Below, one piece after another: positions 1-9,434 of a stretch of 64,000 nucleotides of DNA (position 1 is its first letter; every line of letters starts with the position of its first letter). The stretch is taken from contig NZ_JAGMUK010000216.1 in the NCBI RefSeq assembly GCF_019049245.1, positions 92,655 through 156,654 of the forward strand, in the 5' to 3' direction. This DNA comes from Streptomyces sp. AC555_RSS877 (GTDB lineage Bacteria; Actinomycetota; Actinomycetes; Streptomycetales; Streptomycetaceae). Below the pieces are notes generated by a model. The model had not been told where the DNA came from. It did not search any database and saw only the letters and a program-made list of their open reading frames with translations. Position numbers and translations under genes: made by a program.

Positions 1-50
1 GCGTTTCCGCCCGGGCCCCGCCCGGCGGATCCCGCCGTGAACGCGGGGTC

Positions 51-1439
<1,389 letters not shown>

Positions 1440-1599
1440 CGTTGTCTCCGGATGCTTGCAAAAAAGTGGTCCTGTTTGGTTCCGCCAGCCTATGGCCTCC
1501 CAGGGATCCGTGACGGTCGTTCACTCCCCGTTGAGATTGGGCGACCGTCCGTACGGGGCAAGGAGTGGATGTACGGACACAAGGAGGTGGCGGCGACGC

Positions 1600-2622
1600 A
1601 TGACGAGCATGTCGAGGGCGAGGGTGGCCCGGCGGATCGCGGCCGGCGCCGCGTATGGCGGCGGTGGGATCGGTCTGGTCGGCGCGGCGGCCATGGGCCT
1701 GGTGCTGGCGGAGGTGCAGCTGGCCAAGCGCCAGGTGGGCAACGGGACGGCGCCGCACGTCCCACAGGCGGAGGGCCGGTACGGCAGTTCCTACACCGCC
1801 CCCGGAGAACCGCCCCTGCGCCTGGTGATGCTGGGCGACTCCACGGCCGCCGGCCAGGGAGTCCGCCGCAGCGGCCAGACGCCGGGCGCGCTGCTGGCGT
1901 CGGGGCTCGCGGCGGTGGCCGAACGACCGGTGGTACTGCGTAACGTCGCCCTTCCCGGGGCGACCTCCGACGACCTGGACCGCCAGGTGGCGCTGGTCCT
2001 GGCGGACCCGGCCCGGATCCCGGACATCTGCGTGATCATGATCGGCGCGAACGACGTGACTACCCGGATGCCGCCGACCCGTTCGGTACGCCATCTGGCG
2101 TCGGCGGTACGACGGCTGCGCACGGCCGGCGCGGAGGTGGTGGTCGGCACCTGTCCCGACCTGGGCACGATCGCTCCCGTGCAGCAGCCGCTACGCTGGC
2201 TGGCCCGCCGGGCGTCCCGGCAACTGGCGGCCGCCCAGACGATCGGCGCGGTCGAGCAGGGCGGCCGTACCGTCTCGCTCGGCGACCTGCTGGGTCCCGA
2301 GTTCGCGGCGAATCCGCGTGAGCTGTTCGGCCCGGACAACTACCACCCCTCGGCGGAGGGCTACGCCACCGCGGCGATGGCCGTCCTGCCGACGGTGTGC
2401 GCCGCGCTGGGCCTGTGGCCGGCCGAGGAGGAGCGTCCGGACGCCTCCCGCCGCGAGGGTTTCCTGCCGGTCGCGCGCGCGGCCGCCGAGGCGGCGTCGG
2501 AGCCGGGCACGGAGGTCGCGGCCGCGATGCCGACCGGGCCGAAGGGGCCGTGGGCACTGCTCAAGCGGCGCCGTAGGCGGCGGGTCGCGGCAGTCGAACC
2601 GGAGACCCAAGCAAGCGCTTAG
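1600..2622 (+). CDS. membrane-anchored or secreted SGNH/GDSL hydrolase
   Basis: This 340-aa esterase/lipase-type hydrolase has a basic N-terminus followed by a hydrophobic stretch (residues 14-37) that acts as signal anchor, so the catalytic domain should lie outside the membrane. Block I is MLGDSTAAGQG with nucleophile Ser81, block II is NVALPGATS, block III is MIGANDVT, and block V is DNYHPSAEGY with the catalytic Asp/His pair. The ATG at 1600 was chosen because AAGGAGGTGG at 1581-1590 is a near-perfect Shine-Dalgarno, whereas an open frame extends further upstream without one. The C-terminal ~60 residues are low-complexity and end in a very basic KRRRRRR-type run. The substrate is unknown; acyl-ester hydrolysis is inferred from the family. 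Confidence 0.88.
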   Translation: MTSMSRARVARRIAAGAAYGGGGIGLVGAAAMGLVLAEVQLAKRQVGNGTAPHVPQAEGRYGSSYTAPGEPPLRLVMLGDSTAAGQGVRRSGQTPGALLASGLAAVAERPVVLRNVALPGATSDDLDRQVALVLADPARIPDICVIMIGANDVTTRMPPTRSVRHLASAVRRLRTAGAEVVVGTCPDLGTIAPVQQPLRWLARRASRQLAAAQTIGAVEQGGRTVSLGDLLGPEFAANPRELFGPDNYHPSAEGYATAAMAVLPTVCAALGLWPAEEERPDASRREGFLPVARAAAEAASEPGTEVAAAMPTGPKGPWALLKRRRRRRVAAVEPETQASA

Positions 2623-2630
2623 TAAATTGC

Positions 2631-2666
2631 GGTCAGGGTCACACTGCTCTAAGCGTGACCCTGACC
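2631..2666. terminator. hairpin after SGNH hydrolase
   Basis: A perfect 12-bp stem (GGTCAGGGTCAC / GTGACCCTGACC) with a 12-nt loop starts 8 bases after the stop codon at 2622. It fits a terminator, or a regulatory palindrome in the thiolase 5' region. There is no T-tract, as is usual in Streptomyces. Confidence 0.6.
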
Positions 2667-2781
2667 ATACGTACGGGTAACTTCCCACACAGCCCTGCAC
2701 AACCCTCGTACGCCCACCCCTCGCCCGACCACCGCCCCTCAACGAGGCGCTGCGCGCCGCCCCTTCTTGACTGGAGCCGTC

Positions 2782-4002
2782 ATGCCCGAAGCCGTGATCG
2801 TCTCGACCGCCCGCTCCCCCATCGGCCGCGCTTTCAAGGGCTCCCTGAAGGACCTGCGCCCCGACGACCTGACCGCCACGATCATCCAGGCCGCCCTGGC
2901 CAAGGTCCCCGAGCTGGACCCGAGGGACATCGACGATCTGATGCTCGGCTGCGGCCTGCCCGGCGGCGAGCAGGGCAACAACCTGGGCCGCATCGTCGCC
3001 GTACAGATGGGGATGGACCACCTCCCCGGCTGCACGGTCACCCGCTACTGCTCCTCCTCGCTGCAGACGAGCCGCATGGCCCTGCACGCCATCAAGGCCG
3101 GCGAGGGCGACGTGTTCATCTCGGCCGGTGTCGAGATGGTCTCCCGCTTCGTGAAGGGCAACTCCGACAGCCTTCCCGACACGCACAACCCCTTCTTCGC
3201 CGAGGCCGAGGCCCGCACCGAGGCCATCGCGCAGCAGGAGGGCACCACCTGGCACGACCCGCGCGAGGACGGTCTCGTCCCGGACGCGTACATCGCGATG
3301 GGGCAGACCGCCGAGAACCTGGCCCGCATGAAGGGCGTCACCCGCCAGGACATGGACGAGTTCGGCGTCCGCTCGCAGAACCTCGCCGAGGAAGCCATCA
3401 AGAACGGCTTCTGGGAGCGCGAGATCACCCCGGTGACCCTCCCCGACGGCTCGGTCGTCTCCAAGGACGACGGCCCGCGTGCCGGCGTCACCCTGGAGGG
3501 CGTCCAGGGCCTCAAGCCGGTCTTCCGCCCCGACGGCATGGTCACCGCCGCCAACTGCTGCCCGCTGAACGACGGCGCCGCCGCCCTCGTCATCATGAGC
3601 GACACCAAGGCCCGCGAGCTCGGCCTGACCCCGCTCGCCCGCATCGTGTCGACCGGCGTCTCCGGCCTCTCCCCCGAGATCATGGGCCTCGGCCCGGTGG
3701 ATGCGTCCCAGCAGGCGCTGCGCCGCGCCGGTCTCGGCATCGGCGACATCGACCTGGTCGAGATCAACGAGGCGTTCGCCGCGCAGGTGATCCCCTCCTA
3801 CCGCGACCTCGGTATCGACCCGGAGAAGCTGAACGTCAACGGCGGCGCCATCGCGGTCGGCCACCCCTTCGGCATGACCGGCGCCCGCATCACCGGCACG
3901 CTCATCAACTCCCTCCAGTTCCACGACAAGCAGTTCGGCCTGGAGACGATGTGCGTCGGCGGCGGCCAGGGCATGGCGATGGTCATCGAGCGCCTGAGCT
4001 GA
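2782..4002 (+). CDS. acetyl-CoA C-acyltransferase (thiolase)
   Basis: This 406-aa thiolase interconverts acyl-CoA plus acetyl-CoA with 3-ketoacyl-CoA. All three catalytic segments are visible: the acyl-accepting Cys90 in GCTVTRYCSSS, the His in NVNGGAIAVGHPFG, and the second Cys in TMCVGGGQGMA near the C-terminus. NEAFAAQV is the conserved thiolase NEAF motif. An ATG lies five codons upstream, but the ATG at 2782 has GGAG at 2773-2776 and gives the family-typical MPEAVIVSTARSP start. The gene stands alone between two hairpins. Beta-oxidation or acetoacetyl-CoA synthesis cannot be told apart from sequence alone. Confidence 0.93.
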   Translation: MPEAVIVSTARSPIGRAFKGSLKDLRPDDLTATIIQAALAKVPELDPRDIDDLMLGCGLPGGEQGNNLGRIVAVQMGMDHLPGCTVTRYCSSSLQTSRMALHAIKAGEGDVFISAGVEMVSRFVKGNSDSLPDTHNPFFAEAEARTEAIAQQEGTTWHDPREDGLVPDAYIAMGQTAENLARMKGVTRQDMDEFGVRSQNLAEEAIKNGFWEREITPVTLPDGSVVSKDDGPRAGVTLEGVQGLKPVFRPDGMVTAANCCPLNDGAAALVIMSDTKARELGLTPLARIVSTGVSGLSPEIMGLGPVDASQQALRRAGLGIGDIDLVEINEAFAAQVIPSYRDLGIDPEKLNVNGGAIAVGHPFGMTGARITGTLINSLQFHDKQFGLETMCVGGGQGMAMVIERLS

Positions 4003-4043
4003 CCAACCTGCCGTAGTCGCACGGGGACCCACCGTCACCGTCA

Positions 4044-4078
4044 GGCCCAGAACCCTTGAACCGCCAGGGTTCTGGGCC
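4044..4078. terminator. terminator after thiolase
   Basis: A perfect 13-bp stem (GGCCCAGAACCCT / AGGGTTCTGGGCC) with a 9-nt loop, 41 bases downstream of the thiolase stop. Transcripts from the left should end here. Confidence 0.85.
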
Positions 4079-4276
4079 GATTTGTGATCCAATCTCCCTC
4101 AGGATGTGACCTATCTCCCTTCCGAGAGGGAGGTGCGCAGGTCAGAGCTACTTCACCCCCGAACAACAGCCCCAAAATCATGTCCGTTTCGTGACGTTAC
4201 GCACTGACAGCGGGTTAGTCCGCCCTTCAAGCTGATGTAGGAAGTCGGGGGTCGACTTTGAACCGGGAGTACGTCA

Positions 4277-5077
4277 GTGAGCGCCATGCCGATCGCCTTG
4301 CTGGTCACCACGGTCGCCACGGGCGCCGTGGGCGTCGCCGTCCTGCGCACCCTCATGGTGCTGCGCCGGCAGGTCGCCGCCCTGCACGCCGAACTCGCCG
4401 CGGGGAACGCCGCCGCGGCGCGGGGCCGCGTGCCGGCCGCCCGCCACTCCGCCGACGTCGACGAGATACGTGCCGCCGTGGCCGAGGCCCTCGCCGAGGA
4501 GCGTGAGCGCGAGCTCGCCGAGGCCCGCGCCTTCTGGGCCGCGCAGGAGGCCCGTGACGCCTCCGACGCGCCCTCACTGCTGGGTCTGCCCGACAGCGAG
4601 CTGTTCCTGCCCCGGCAGGCCGATTTCGTGGGCCTGGAGCCGGTCGCCGAGCACGGCGCCGATGCCGACGAGTCCGCCGGGGCCCCCTCCTTCGGGGGAG
4701 AGTCCGCGGAACTGGCCGCGGCCCGCCGCCGCCACCCCTCCCACCCGGACTTCGTGCCGGTCTCGTCACCGGTGGTCAACGACCACGAGCGCACGGTGGC
4801 GACGCTGGAGGAACTGGCCTCGTCCCAGGTCGAGCTCGCCGACGTCCGCCCGGGCCCCCTGGGCACCCTCGACGTCTACGTCTTCGCCGACGGCACCACT
4901 CTCTGCATGACGCCGGGGCACCGCGAGACGGCGGAGCGCCTGGCGTCGGCCCTGCACGCCGGTGAGACGCCGACCCTGCTGGGCGGCTCGGGCGTCTCCG
5001 GGGCCTACACCCTGACCTTCGCGTGCGGCGAGGAGAACGTCTACATCCTGGCCGACCGGGTCATAGCGTCCCTCTAG
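4277..5077 (+). CDS. conserved Streptomyces membrane-anchored protein of unknown function
   Basis: I do not recognise a named family. The 266-aa product starts with a hydrophobic segment (about residues 4-24, ending VLRTLMVLRR) that should act as a signal anchor. A highly charged, helical stretch with coiled-coil character follows (about residues 55-95, AEALAEERERELAEARAFWAAQEA), then a linker and a compact C-terminal domain of ~90 residues starting around VVNDHERTVATLEELA. The GTG at 4277 is preferred over ATG 4286 because GGGAG at 4265-4269 is correctly spaced to it. It lies alone upstream of a small convergent gene. Confidence 0.75.
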   Translation: MSAMPIALLVTTVATGAVGVAVLRTLMVLRRQVAALHAELAAGNAAAARGRVPAARHSADVDEIRAAVAEALAEERERELAEARAFWAAQEARDASDAPSLLGLPDSELFLPRQADFVGLEPVAEHGADADESAGAPSFGGESAELAAARRRHPSHPDFVPVSSPVVNDHERTVATLEELASSQVELADVRPGPLGTLDVYVFADGTTLCMTPGHRETAERLASALHAGETPTLLGGSGVSGAYTLTFACGEENVYILADRVIASL

Positions 5078-5090
5078 GGCTCACCCGGGC

Positions 5091-5402
5091 TCACACGCCC
5101 GCCCTCTTCTGCGCTTCCTCCACCAGCCGCACCGCATCATCGACCTGGCCCTCGTCCGTAAGTACGAGGGCCAAGTCATGCACAGCGACGGTGATTTGAT
5201 CGGCGGCGGCGAACATCCCCGCGTCGGGCATCTCCCGGGGCTCGGCCCCGGGCTCCTCCACTTCCTGCGCCCACCGGGCGAACTCCCTGGCCAGCCCCAG
5301 AGCCTCAGCGGCAGCGCCCCGCTGCAGCCGGCTCTGCGGGGCGGCCCGGAGACGATCGGCAAAGTGATCCACCGCACGGCACAGACGCGTCGTATCCACC
5401 AC
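5091..5402 (-). CDS. small conserved hypothetical protein
   Basis: This 103-aa, probably all-helical cytoplasmic protein starts at GTG 5402 (VVDTTRLCRAVDHFADRL). No catalytic or DNA-binding motif is visible. The repeated alanine-rich helices and the ending DEGQVDDAVRLVEEAQKRAGV resemble a TPR-like helical hairpin, but this is too short to assign. It converges on the 4277-5077 gene with only 13 bases between the stops. Codon use is typical of the neighbourhood, which supports it being real. Confidence 0.65.
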   Translation of the reverse strand: MVDTTRLCRAVDHFADRLRAAPQSRLQRGAAAEALGLAREFARWAQEVEEPGAEPREMPDAGMFAAADQITVAVHDLALVLTDEGQVDDAVRLVEEAQKRAGV

Positions 5403-5506
5403 GCCGCGAGAGTACGCGCCCCACCGGGACTGTTGCCAACGGGCGAACGCTCAGGCACGGTGACCTGAAGGACCGGCTTACATCCCCTTTGCGTCCGGAG
5501 GCGCCG

Positions 5507-5737
5507 ATGTCCCACGTCCTCTCCGAGGAGACCCACCGCAACATGCTCGCCCGCATCCCCCACTGCACCGGTCGTGAAGTCTCCGACTGGCTGCGCACTG
5601 TCGAAGAAGGCCCTTCTCTCTTCCGCTTCGAGGAGAAGGTCAGCTGGCTTCGCCACGAACACGACCTCGCGTACGGCCACGCGAAGGCGATCGTCCACGA
5701 GTACGACCTGAGGAGGGCGGCGCGCAAACTCCTTTAG
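5507..5737 (+). CDS. small DUF4287-type protein
   Basis: This 76-aa protein matches the small DUF4287 pattern: HRNMLARIPHCTGREVSDWL, then FEEKVSWLRHEHDLAYGHAKAIVHEYDLRR. Such proteins are soluble, helical and of unknown function. The ATG at 5507 was chosen over an in-frame upstream start because CCGGAGG at 5496-5502 is well placed. It ends at a strong bidirectional hairpin shared with the convergent Bax inhibitor gene. Confidence 0.8.
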   Translation: MSHVLSEETHRNMLARIPHCTGREVSDWLRTVEEGPSLFRFEEKVSWLRHEHDLAYGHAKAIVHEYDLRRAARKLL

Positions 5738-5750
5738 GCGCGCACACGAA

Positions 5751-5780
5751 AAGGGCCCCGGGACGGAACCCGGGGCCCTT
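5751..5780. terminator. bidirectional terminator
   Basis: A perfect 12-bp stem AAGGGCCCCGGG / CCCGGGGCCCTT with a 6-nt loop lies between the convergent genes ending at 5737 (+) and 5822 (-). A-rich and T-rich flanks suit termination in both directions. Confidence 0.9.
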
Positions 5781-5821
5781 TCACGCACGCGGTGCGTGCT
5801 GGTCGCTACCAGTCGCTGCCA

Positions 5822-6718
5822 CTAGTCGCTGCTGTTGAGGATCGCGATGATCCTCAGGAACTCCATGTAGATCCACACCAGCGTCAGCGTCAGCCCGAAG
5901 GCCGCCAGCCACGCCTCCTCGCGCGGCGCGCCGTACGCGATGCCGTCCTCGACCTGCTTGAAGTCCAGGGCGAGGAAGCAGGCGCCGAGCAGGATGCCGA
6001 CGACGCCGAAGATCACGCCGAGCGGGCCGCTGCGGAAGCCGAGGCCGTCACCGCCGCCGAAGACGGCGAACAGCAGGTTCACCATCATCAGCAGGACGAA
6101 GCCGAGCGCGGCCGCCATCACGAAGCCGACGAACCGGCGGTTGACGCGGATCCAGCCCGCCTTGTACGCCACCAGCACACCGGTGAAGACCGCCATGGTG
6201 CCGATCACGGCCTGCATGGCCGCGCCGTCCGCGATGCGGTTGTCGACGATGTTGGACAGGACGCCGAGGAAGACGCCCTCGAACGCGGCGTACATCAGGA
6301 TCAGCGCGGGCGAGGCCTTGCGCTTGAAGGACTGGACGAAGGCCAGGACCATGCCGACCAGCGCGGCACCGATGCCGATGCCGTACGAACGGCCGATGTT
6401 GGCGTCGTCGATCGGCAGCAGCGCCCAGGCGAGCGCGGCCGTGACGATCAGGACGCCGAGTGTGGTGCCGGTACGCAGGACGACGTCGTCGATCGTCATG
6501 CGGCCGGTGGTGACCGGGGCCTGCGGCGGCGCGCCGTGCTGAAGGTCCTGCTGCGCGTAAGGGTTCTGCGCGTACGGGTTGCCGGCCTGCGGCTGCGCGT
6601 ACGGGTTGCCCTGGGTGCCTACAGCTGCGCCCCCGGCCTGCGGCGCGGTGTTGAAGCCCGCGTAGCCGTTGTCGCGGCTGAACCCCCGTCGCGAGAAGAC
6701 CGGGTTGCTGCTCCTCAT
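5822..6718 (-). CDS. Bax inhibitor-1/YccA family membrane protein
   Basis: This 298-aa integral membrane protein has a Gly/Gln/Asn/Pro/Tyr-rich cytoplasmic N-terminus (about residues 1-75, with YAQPQAGNPYAQNPYAQQ-type repeats). About seven hydrophobic segments of the BI-1 (TMBIM) fold follow, starting near TIDDVVLRTGTTLGVLIVTA. The conserved late region VEDGIAYGAPREEAWLAAFGLTLTLVWIYMEFLRI matches the family, where acidic residues form the pH-sensitive Ca2+ leak pore. The cellular role in actinomycetes is not established. It is a single gene read toward the hairpin at 5751-5780. Confidence 0.9.
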   Translation of the reverse strand: MRSSNPVFSRRGFSRDNGYAGFNTAPQAGGAAVGTQGNPYAQPQAGNPYAQNPYAQQDLQHGAPPQAPVTTGRMTIDDVVLRTGTTLGVLIVTAALAWALLPIDDANIGRSYGIGIGAALVGMVLAFVQSFKRKASPALILMYAAFEGVFLGVLSNIVDNRIADGAAMQAVIGTMAVFTGVLVAYKAGWIRVNRRFVGFVMAAALGFVLLMMVNLLFAVFGGGDGLGFRSGPLGVIFGVVGILLGACFLALDFKQVEDGIAYGAPREEAWLAAFGLTLTLVWIYMEFLRIIAILNSSD

Positions 6719-6877
6719 TTCACTCCTCCATGGCCACCGTGTGTGGGCCTTGGGCTCAAGAGTAATAGGTAGGCAAAGGAATGACCCTAGTGCTTGGGGA
6801 GGATCTTTCCCTTGTTGTGCTGCGCAACACGCTACGCGGCCCCATGATTCCCGGCCACGGCGGTCCTCACTCTTGCC

Positions 6878-8053
6878 TCACCCGAACGGGAACCCCGTGT
6901 ACCCCTCGGCCAGGTCGGTCTCGGCGGCCCGGGAGGACGCGAGCCGCTCCAGCCGGGCCAGCTGGAGGCGGTCCTCGAAGGCAGTGGCGTCGGGGGCCCG
7001 GTGCAGGAGGGTGGTCATGTCGTAGGAGAACCGTTCGGCCTGCCAGACGCGGCGCAGGCAGGTCTCGGAGTAGGCGTCGAGCAGCTCGGCCGAGCCGGTC
7101 TCCTGCTCATGCGCCAGGGCCCTCGCGAAGGTGACGACGTCGCCGACAGCGAGGTTGAGGCCCTTGGCTCCCGTGGGCGGCACGATGTGGGCCGCGTCCC
7201 CGGCCAGGAAGAGGCGGCCGTGCCGCATCGGCTCGTGGACGTAGGAGCGCATCGGGGTGACCGACTTCTGGGTGATCGGGCCGCGCTTCAGACGCCAGCC
7301 GTCGGCGGTCTCGAAGCGGCGCTCCAGTTCCGCCCAGATGTCGTCGTCACGCCACGCCTCGGCGTCGGTGCCCTCCGGCACCTGGAGGTAGAGCCGGGAG
7401 ACCGACGGGGAGCGCATGGACAGCAGGGCGAAGCCGCGGTCGTGGTGGGCGTAGACCAGCTCGTCGTGGGAGGGCGGGACGTCGGCGAGGATGCCGAGCC
7501 AGCCGAAGGGGTACGACCGCTCGAAGGTCCGGGACAGCGTGGCGGGGACCGCCTGGCGCGCGACTCCCCAGAAGCCGTCGCAGCCGACGACGTAGTCGCA
7601 CTCCAGGACGTCCTCGACGCCCTCGTGCCGGAACCGGACGCGCGGGCTGCCGGTGTCGGCACCCTCGACGGCCAGCGCCTCCGCCTCGAACAGCAGCGGG
7701 CCGCCCTCCTTGAGCTGGAGGGCGATGAGGTCCTTGCAGACCTCGGTCTGGGCGTAGACCATCACCGACCGGCCGCCAGTGAGGGCGGGGAAGTCGACGC
7801 GGTGGCGCTTCGTGGCGTACCGCAGCTCTATGCCGTCGTGGCGCAGGCCCTCGCGGTCCATGCGTTCGCCGGCGCCGGCCGCGCGCAGCACGTCCACCGT
7901 GCCCTGCTCCAGGATTCCGGCCCGCTGCCGCTGCTCGACGTAGGCGCGGTCGCGGCTCTCCAGGACGACCGAGCCGATGCCTGCGTTGTGGAGCAGCCGG
8001 GCGAGCAGGAGGCCGGCGGGGCCCGCTCCGATGATGCCGACGGTGGTGCGCAT
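6878..8053 (-). CDS. pobA: 4-hydroxybenzoate 3-monooxygenase
   Basis: This 391-aa FAD-dependent aromatic hydroxylase converts 4-hydroxybenzoate to protocatechuate with NAD(P)H and O2. GIIGAGPAGLLLARLLHNAGI is the Rossmann GxGxxG motif, DYVVGCDG is the second FAD/NADPH motif, and LFLAGDAAHIVPPTGAKGLNLA is the GD motif. LESRDRAYVEQRQRAGILEQ is typical of PobA. The start is ATG 8053 with GGGAGG 7 bases upstream; an ATG eight codons earlier has no good ribosome site. No IclR-type PobR gene adjoins it, but an 18-bp palindrome lies in its leader (8086-8103). Confidence 0.95.
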   Translation of the reverse strand: MRTTVGIIGAGPAGLLLARLLHNAGIGSVVLESRDRAYVEQRQRAGILEQGTVDVLRAAGAGERMDREGLRHDGIELRYATKRHRVDFPALTGGRSVMVYAQTEVCKDLIALQLKEGGPLLFEAEALAVEGADTGSPRVRFRHEGVEDVLECDYVVGCDGFWGVARQAVPATLSRTFERSYPFGWLGILADVPPSHDELVYAHHDRGFALLSMRSPSVSRLYLQVPEGTDAEAWRDDDIWAELERRFETADGWRLKRGPITQKSVTPMRSYVHEPMRHGRLFLAGDAAHIVPPTGAKGLNLAVGDVVTFARALAHEQETGSAELLDAYSETCLRRVWQAERFSYDMTTLLHRAPDATAFEDRLQLARLERLASSRAAETDLAEGYTGFPFG

Positions 8054-8085
8054 CGACCCGCCTCCCTTTCGATTCATGTTCGCAT

Positions 8086-8103
8086 AGTGAAGTTTTCTTC
8101 ACT
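8086..8103. promoter_or_regulatory. palindromic operator in pobA leader
   Basis: AGTGAAGTTTTCTTCACT is a perfect 7-4-7 inverted repeat 33 bases upstream of the pobA start and just downstream of the predicted transcription start. Its position suits a repressor or an IclR-type regulator responding to 4-hydroxybenzoate. The identity of the binding protein is inference. Confidence 0.65.
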
Positions 8104-8117
8104 TGCTTCGCGACATG

Positions 8118-8146
8118 AGTTTCCGACCGCATGCGCCCGCTGTCAA
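8118..8146 (-). promoter_or_regulatory. probable pobA promoter
   Basis: On the minus strand TTGACA (8146-8141), a 17-bp spacer and GAAACT (8123-8118) form a plausible HrdB-type promoter. It ends about 65 bases before the pobA start and directly before the palindrome at 8086-8103. Confidence 0.55.
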
Positions 8147-8193
8147 CGGTCGAGCGGTGAACTCTTCAATGGAGGGTGCACAGGTCTCGGAAG

Positions 8194-8277
8194 TGCCCGG
8201 AGCCGGACTTGAACCGGCACGCCCGCGAAGGGGCAGCGAGGTTTAAGCTCGCCGTGTCTGCATTCCACCATCCGGGC
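8194..8277 (-). tRNA. bldA: tRNA-Leu(UAA), the developmental tRNA bldA
   Basis: Read on the minus strand, this 84-nt sequence folds as a class II tRNA. The acceptor stem is GCCCGGA/TCCGGGC with discriminator A, the anticodon stem-loop is GCGAG-CTTAAAC-CTCGC (anticodon TAA at 8245-8243), there is a long variable arm, and the T-arm contains GGTTCAAGTCC. CCA is not encoded. It decodes the rare UUA codon; in Streptomyces this is BldA, needed for aerial growth and antibiotic regulators. I saw no in-frame TTA codon in the protein genes called in this window. Confidence 0.97.
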
Positions 8278-8358
8278 AGGCCATGGGCTCCGCATCGAGG
8301 TTCCGAGCCTATCGGGCTCCTTCCCCCCGTCATCGGGAGGGCGGCCCCATGTTGTCTT

Positions 8359-8386
8359 ATTTTATTGATGCCTGAGGGTGCATCAG
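8359..8386 (-). promoter_or_regulatory. candidate bldA promoter
   Basis: Minus-strand CTGATG (8386-8381), a 16-bp spacer and TAAAAT (8364-8359) sit in an unusually AT-rich patch 80 bases upstream of the tRNA, predicting a ~75-nt 5' leader. A small inverted repeat, GGGTGC-ATCA-GCACCC (8376-8391), overlaps the -35 element. Nothing else recognisable lies between here and the ABC ATPase start at 8664. Confidence 0.5.
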
Positions 8387-8663
8387 CACCCGGTACAGGC
8401 CATCCGCACTTGCCAATAGCCTTGCGCGTGCCCTCGGGCCTCGCATGCGGAATGACGGAATTTCACCGCCCGAACGAGGGGGCTCCACCTGTTCTCTGCA
8501 TCTGTCAGGGGTGGCCGTCATCCCCAGGTATGACGCGGCGGCCCCTGGTCCGACCCGAGTCTGCCTTCAGAACCGGAACAGCGGGTGACTACACGGCGGC
8601 GGGCGGCACGGACGATGGATGTCGTCCCTCCGACCACCCCTCGTCCTTCAGGAGTGCCCACTC

Positions 8664-9434
8664 GTGACCACCGCATCCATCGCCGGCCGGGCCACCACCG
8701 TGGCCGCGCGCGCCACGGATCTGTCGAAGATCTACGGACAGGGCGAGACCCAGGTGGTCGCCCTGGACCGGGTCTCCGTCGACTTCCGGCAGGCCGAGTT
8801 CACCGCGATCATGGGCCCCTCCGGGTCCGGCAAGTCCACGCTGATGCATTGCGTGGCCGGCCTGGACACCTTCTCCTCCGGTTCGGTGCGCATCGGCGAG
8901 ACCGAGCTGGGCTCGCTGAAGGACAAGCAGCTGACCAAGTTGCGCCGGGACAAGATCGGCTTCATCTTCCAGGCGTTCAACCTGCTGCCCACCCTGACAG
9001 CCCTGGAGAACATCACCCTCCCGATGGACATCGCGGGCCGCAAGCCGGACAAGCAGTGGCTGGAGAAGGTGATCGGGATGGTCGGCCTGGCCGACCGTCT
9101 CAGCCACCGCCCCTCCCAGCTGTCCGGCGGCCAGCAGCAGCGCGTCGCCGTGGCCCGCGCCCTGGCGTCCCGGCCCGACATCGTCTTCGGTGACGAGCCG
9201 ACCGGAAACCTCGACTCGCGCTCCGGCGCCGAGGTGCTGGGCTTCCTGCGCAACTCCGTACGGGAGCTCGGGCAGACGGTGGTGATGGTGACCCACGACC
9301 CGGTGGCGGCGGCGTACGCGGACCGGGTGGTGTTCCTGGCGGACGGGCGGATCGTCGACGAGATGTACGGCCCCACTGCGGAGTCGGTCCTCGACTTCAT
9401 GAAGCAGTTCGACGCGAAGGGCCGTACCAGCTGA
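8664..9434 (+). CDS. ABC transporter ATPase (MacB/LolD class)
   Basis: This 256-aa nucleotide-binding subunit is of the MacB/LolD type, which powers mechanotransmission or lipoprotein/drug export rather than import. The Walker A is GPSGSGKST, the Q-loop FIFQAFNLLP, the signature LSGGQQQR, the Walker B IVFGDEPTGNLD and the H-loop VTHDP. A GTG at 8664 is chosen because AGGAG at 8650-8654 precedes it; an upstream in-frame ATG lacks one. Its TGA overlaps the ATG of the permease (9432-9436), so the two are translationally coupled. A close paralogue lies at 57469-58257. Confidence 0.93.
   Translation: MTTASIAGRATTVAARATDLSKIYGQGETQVVALDRVSVDFRQAEFTAIMGPSGSGKSTLMHCVAGLDTFSSGSVRIGETELGSLKDKQLTKLRRDKIGFIFQAFNLLPTLTALENITLPMDIAGRKPDKQWLEKVIGMVGLADRLSHRPSQLSGGQQQRVAVARALASRPDIVFGDEPTGNLDSRSGAEVLGFLRNSVRELGQTVVMVTHDPVAAAYADRVVFLADGRIVDEMYGPTAESVLDFMKQFDAKGRTS

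Noticed and set aside
8086..8103. Rex operator upstream of pobA
   Set aside because: The half-sites GTGAA/TTCAC are separated by 6 bases, not the 4 of Rex sites, and pobA is not a redox-control gene.
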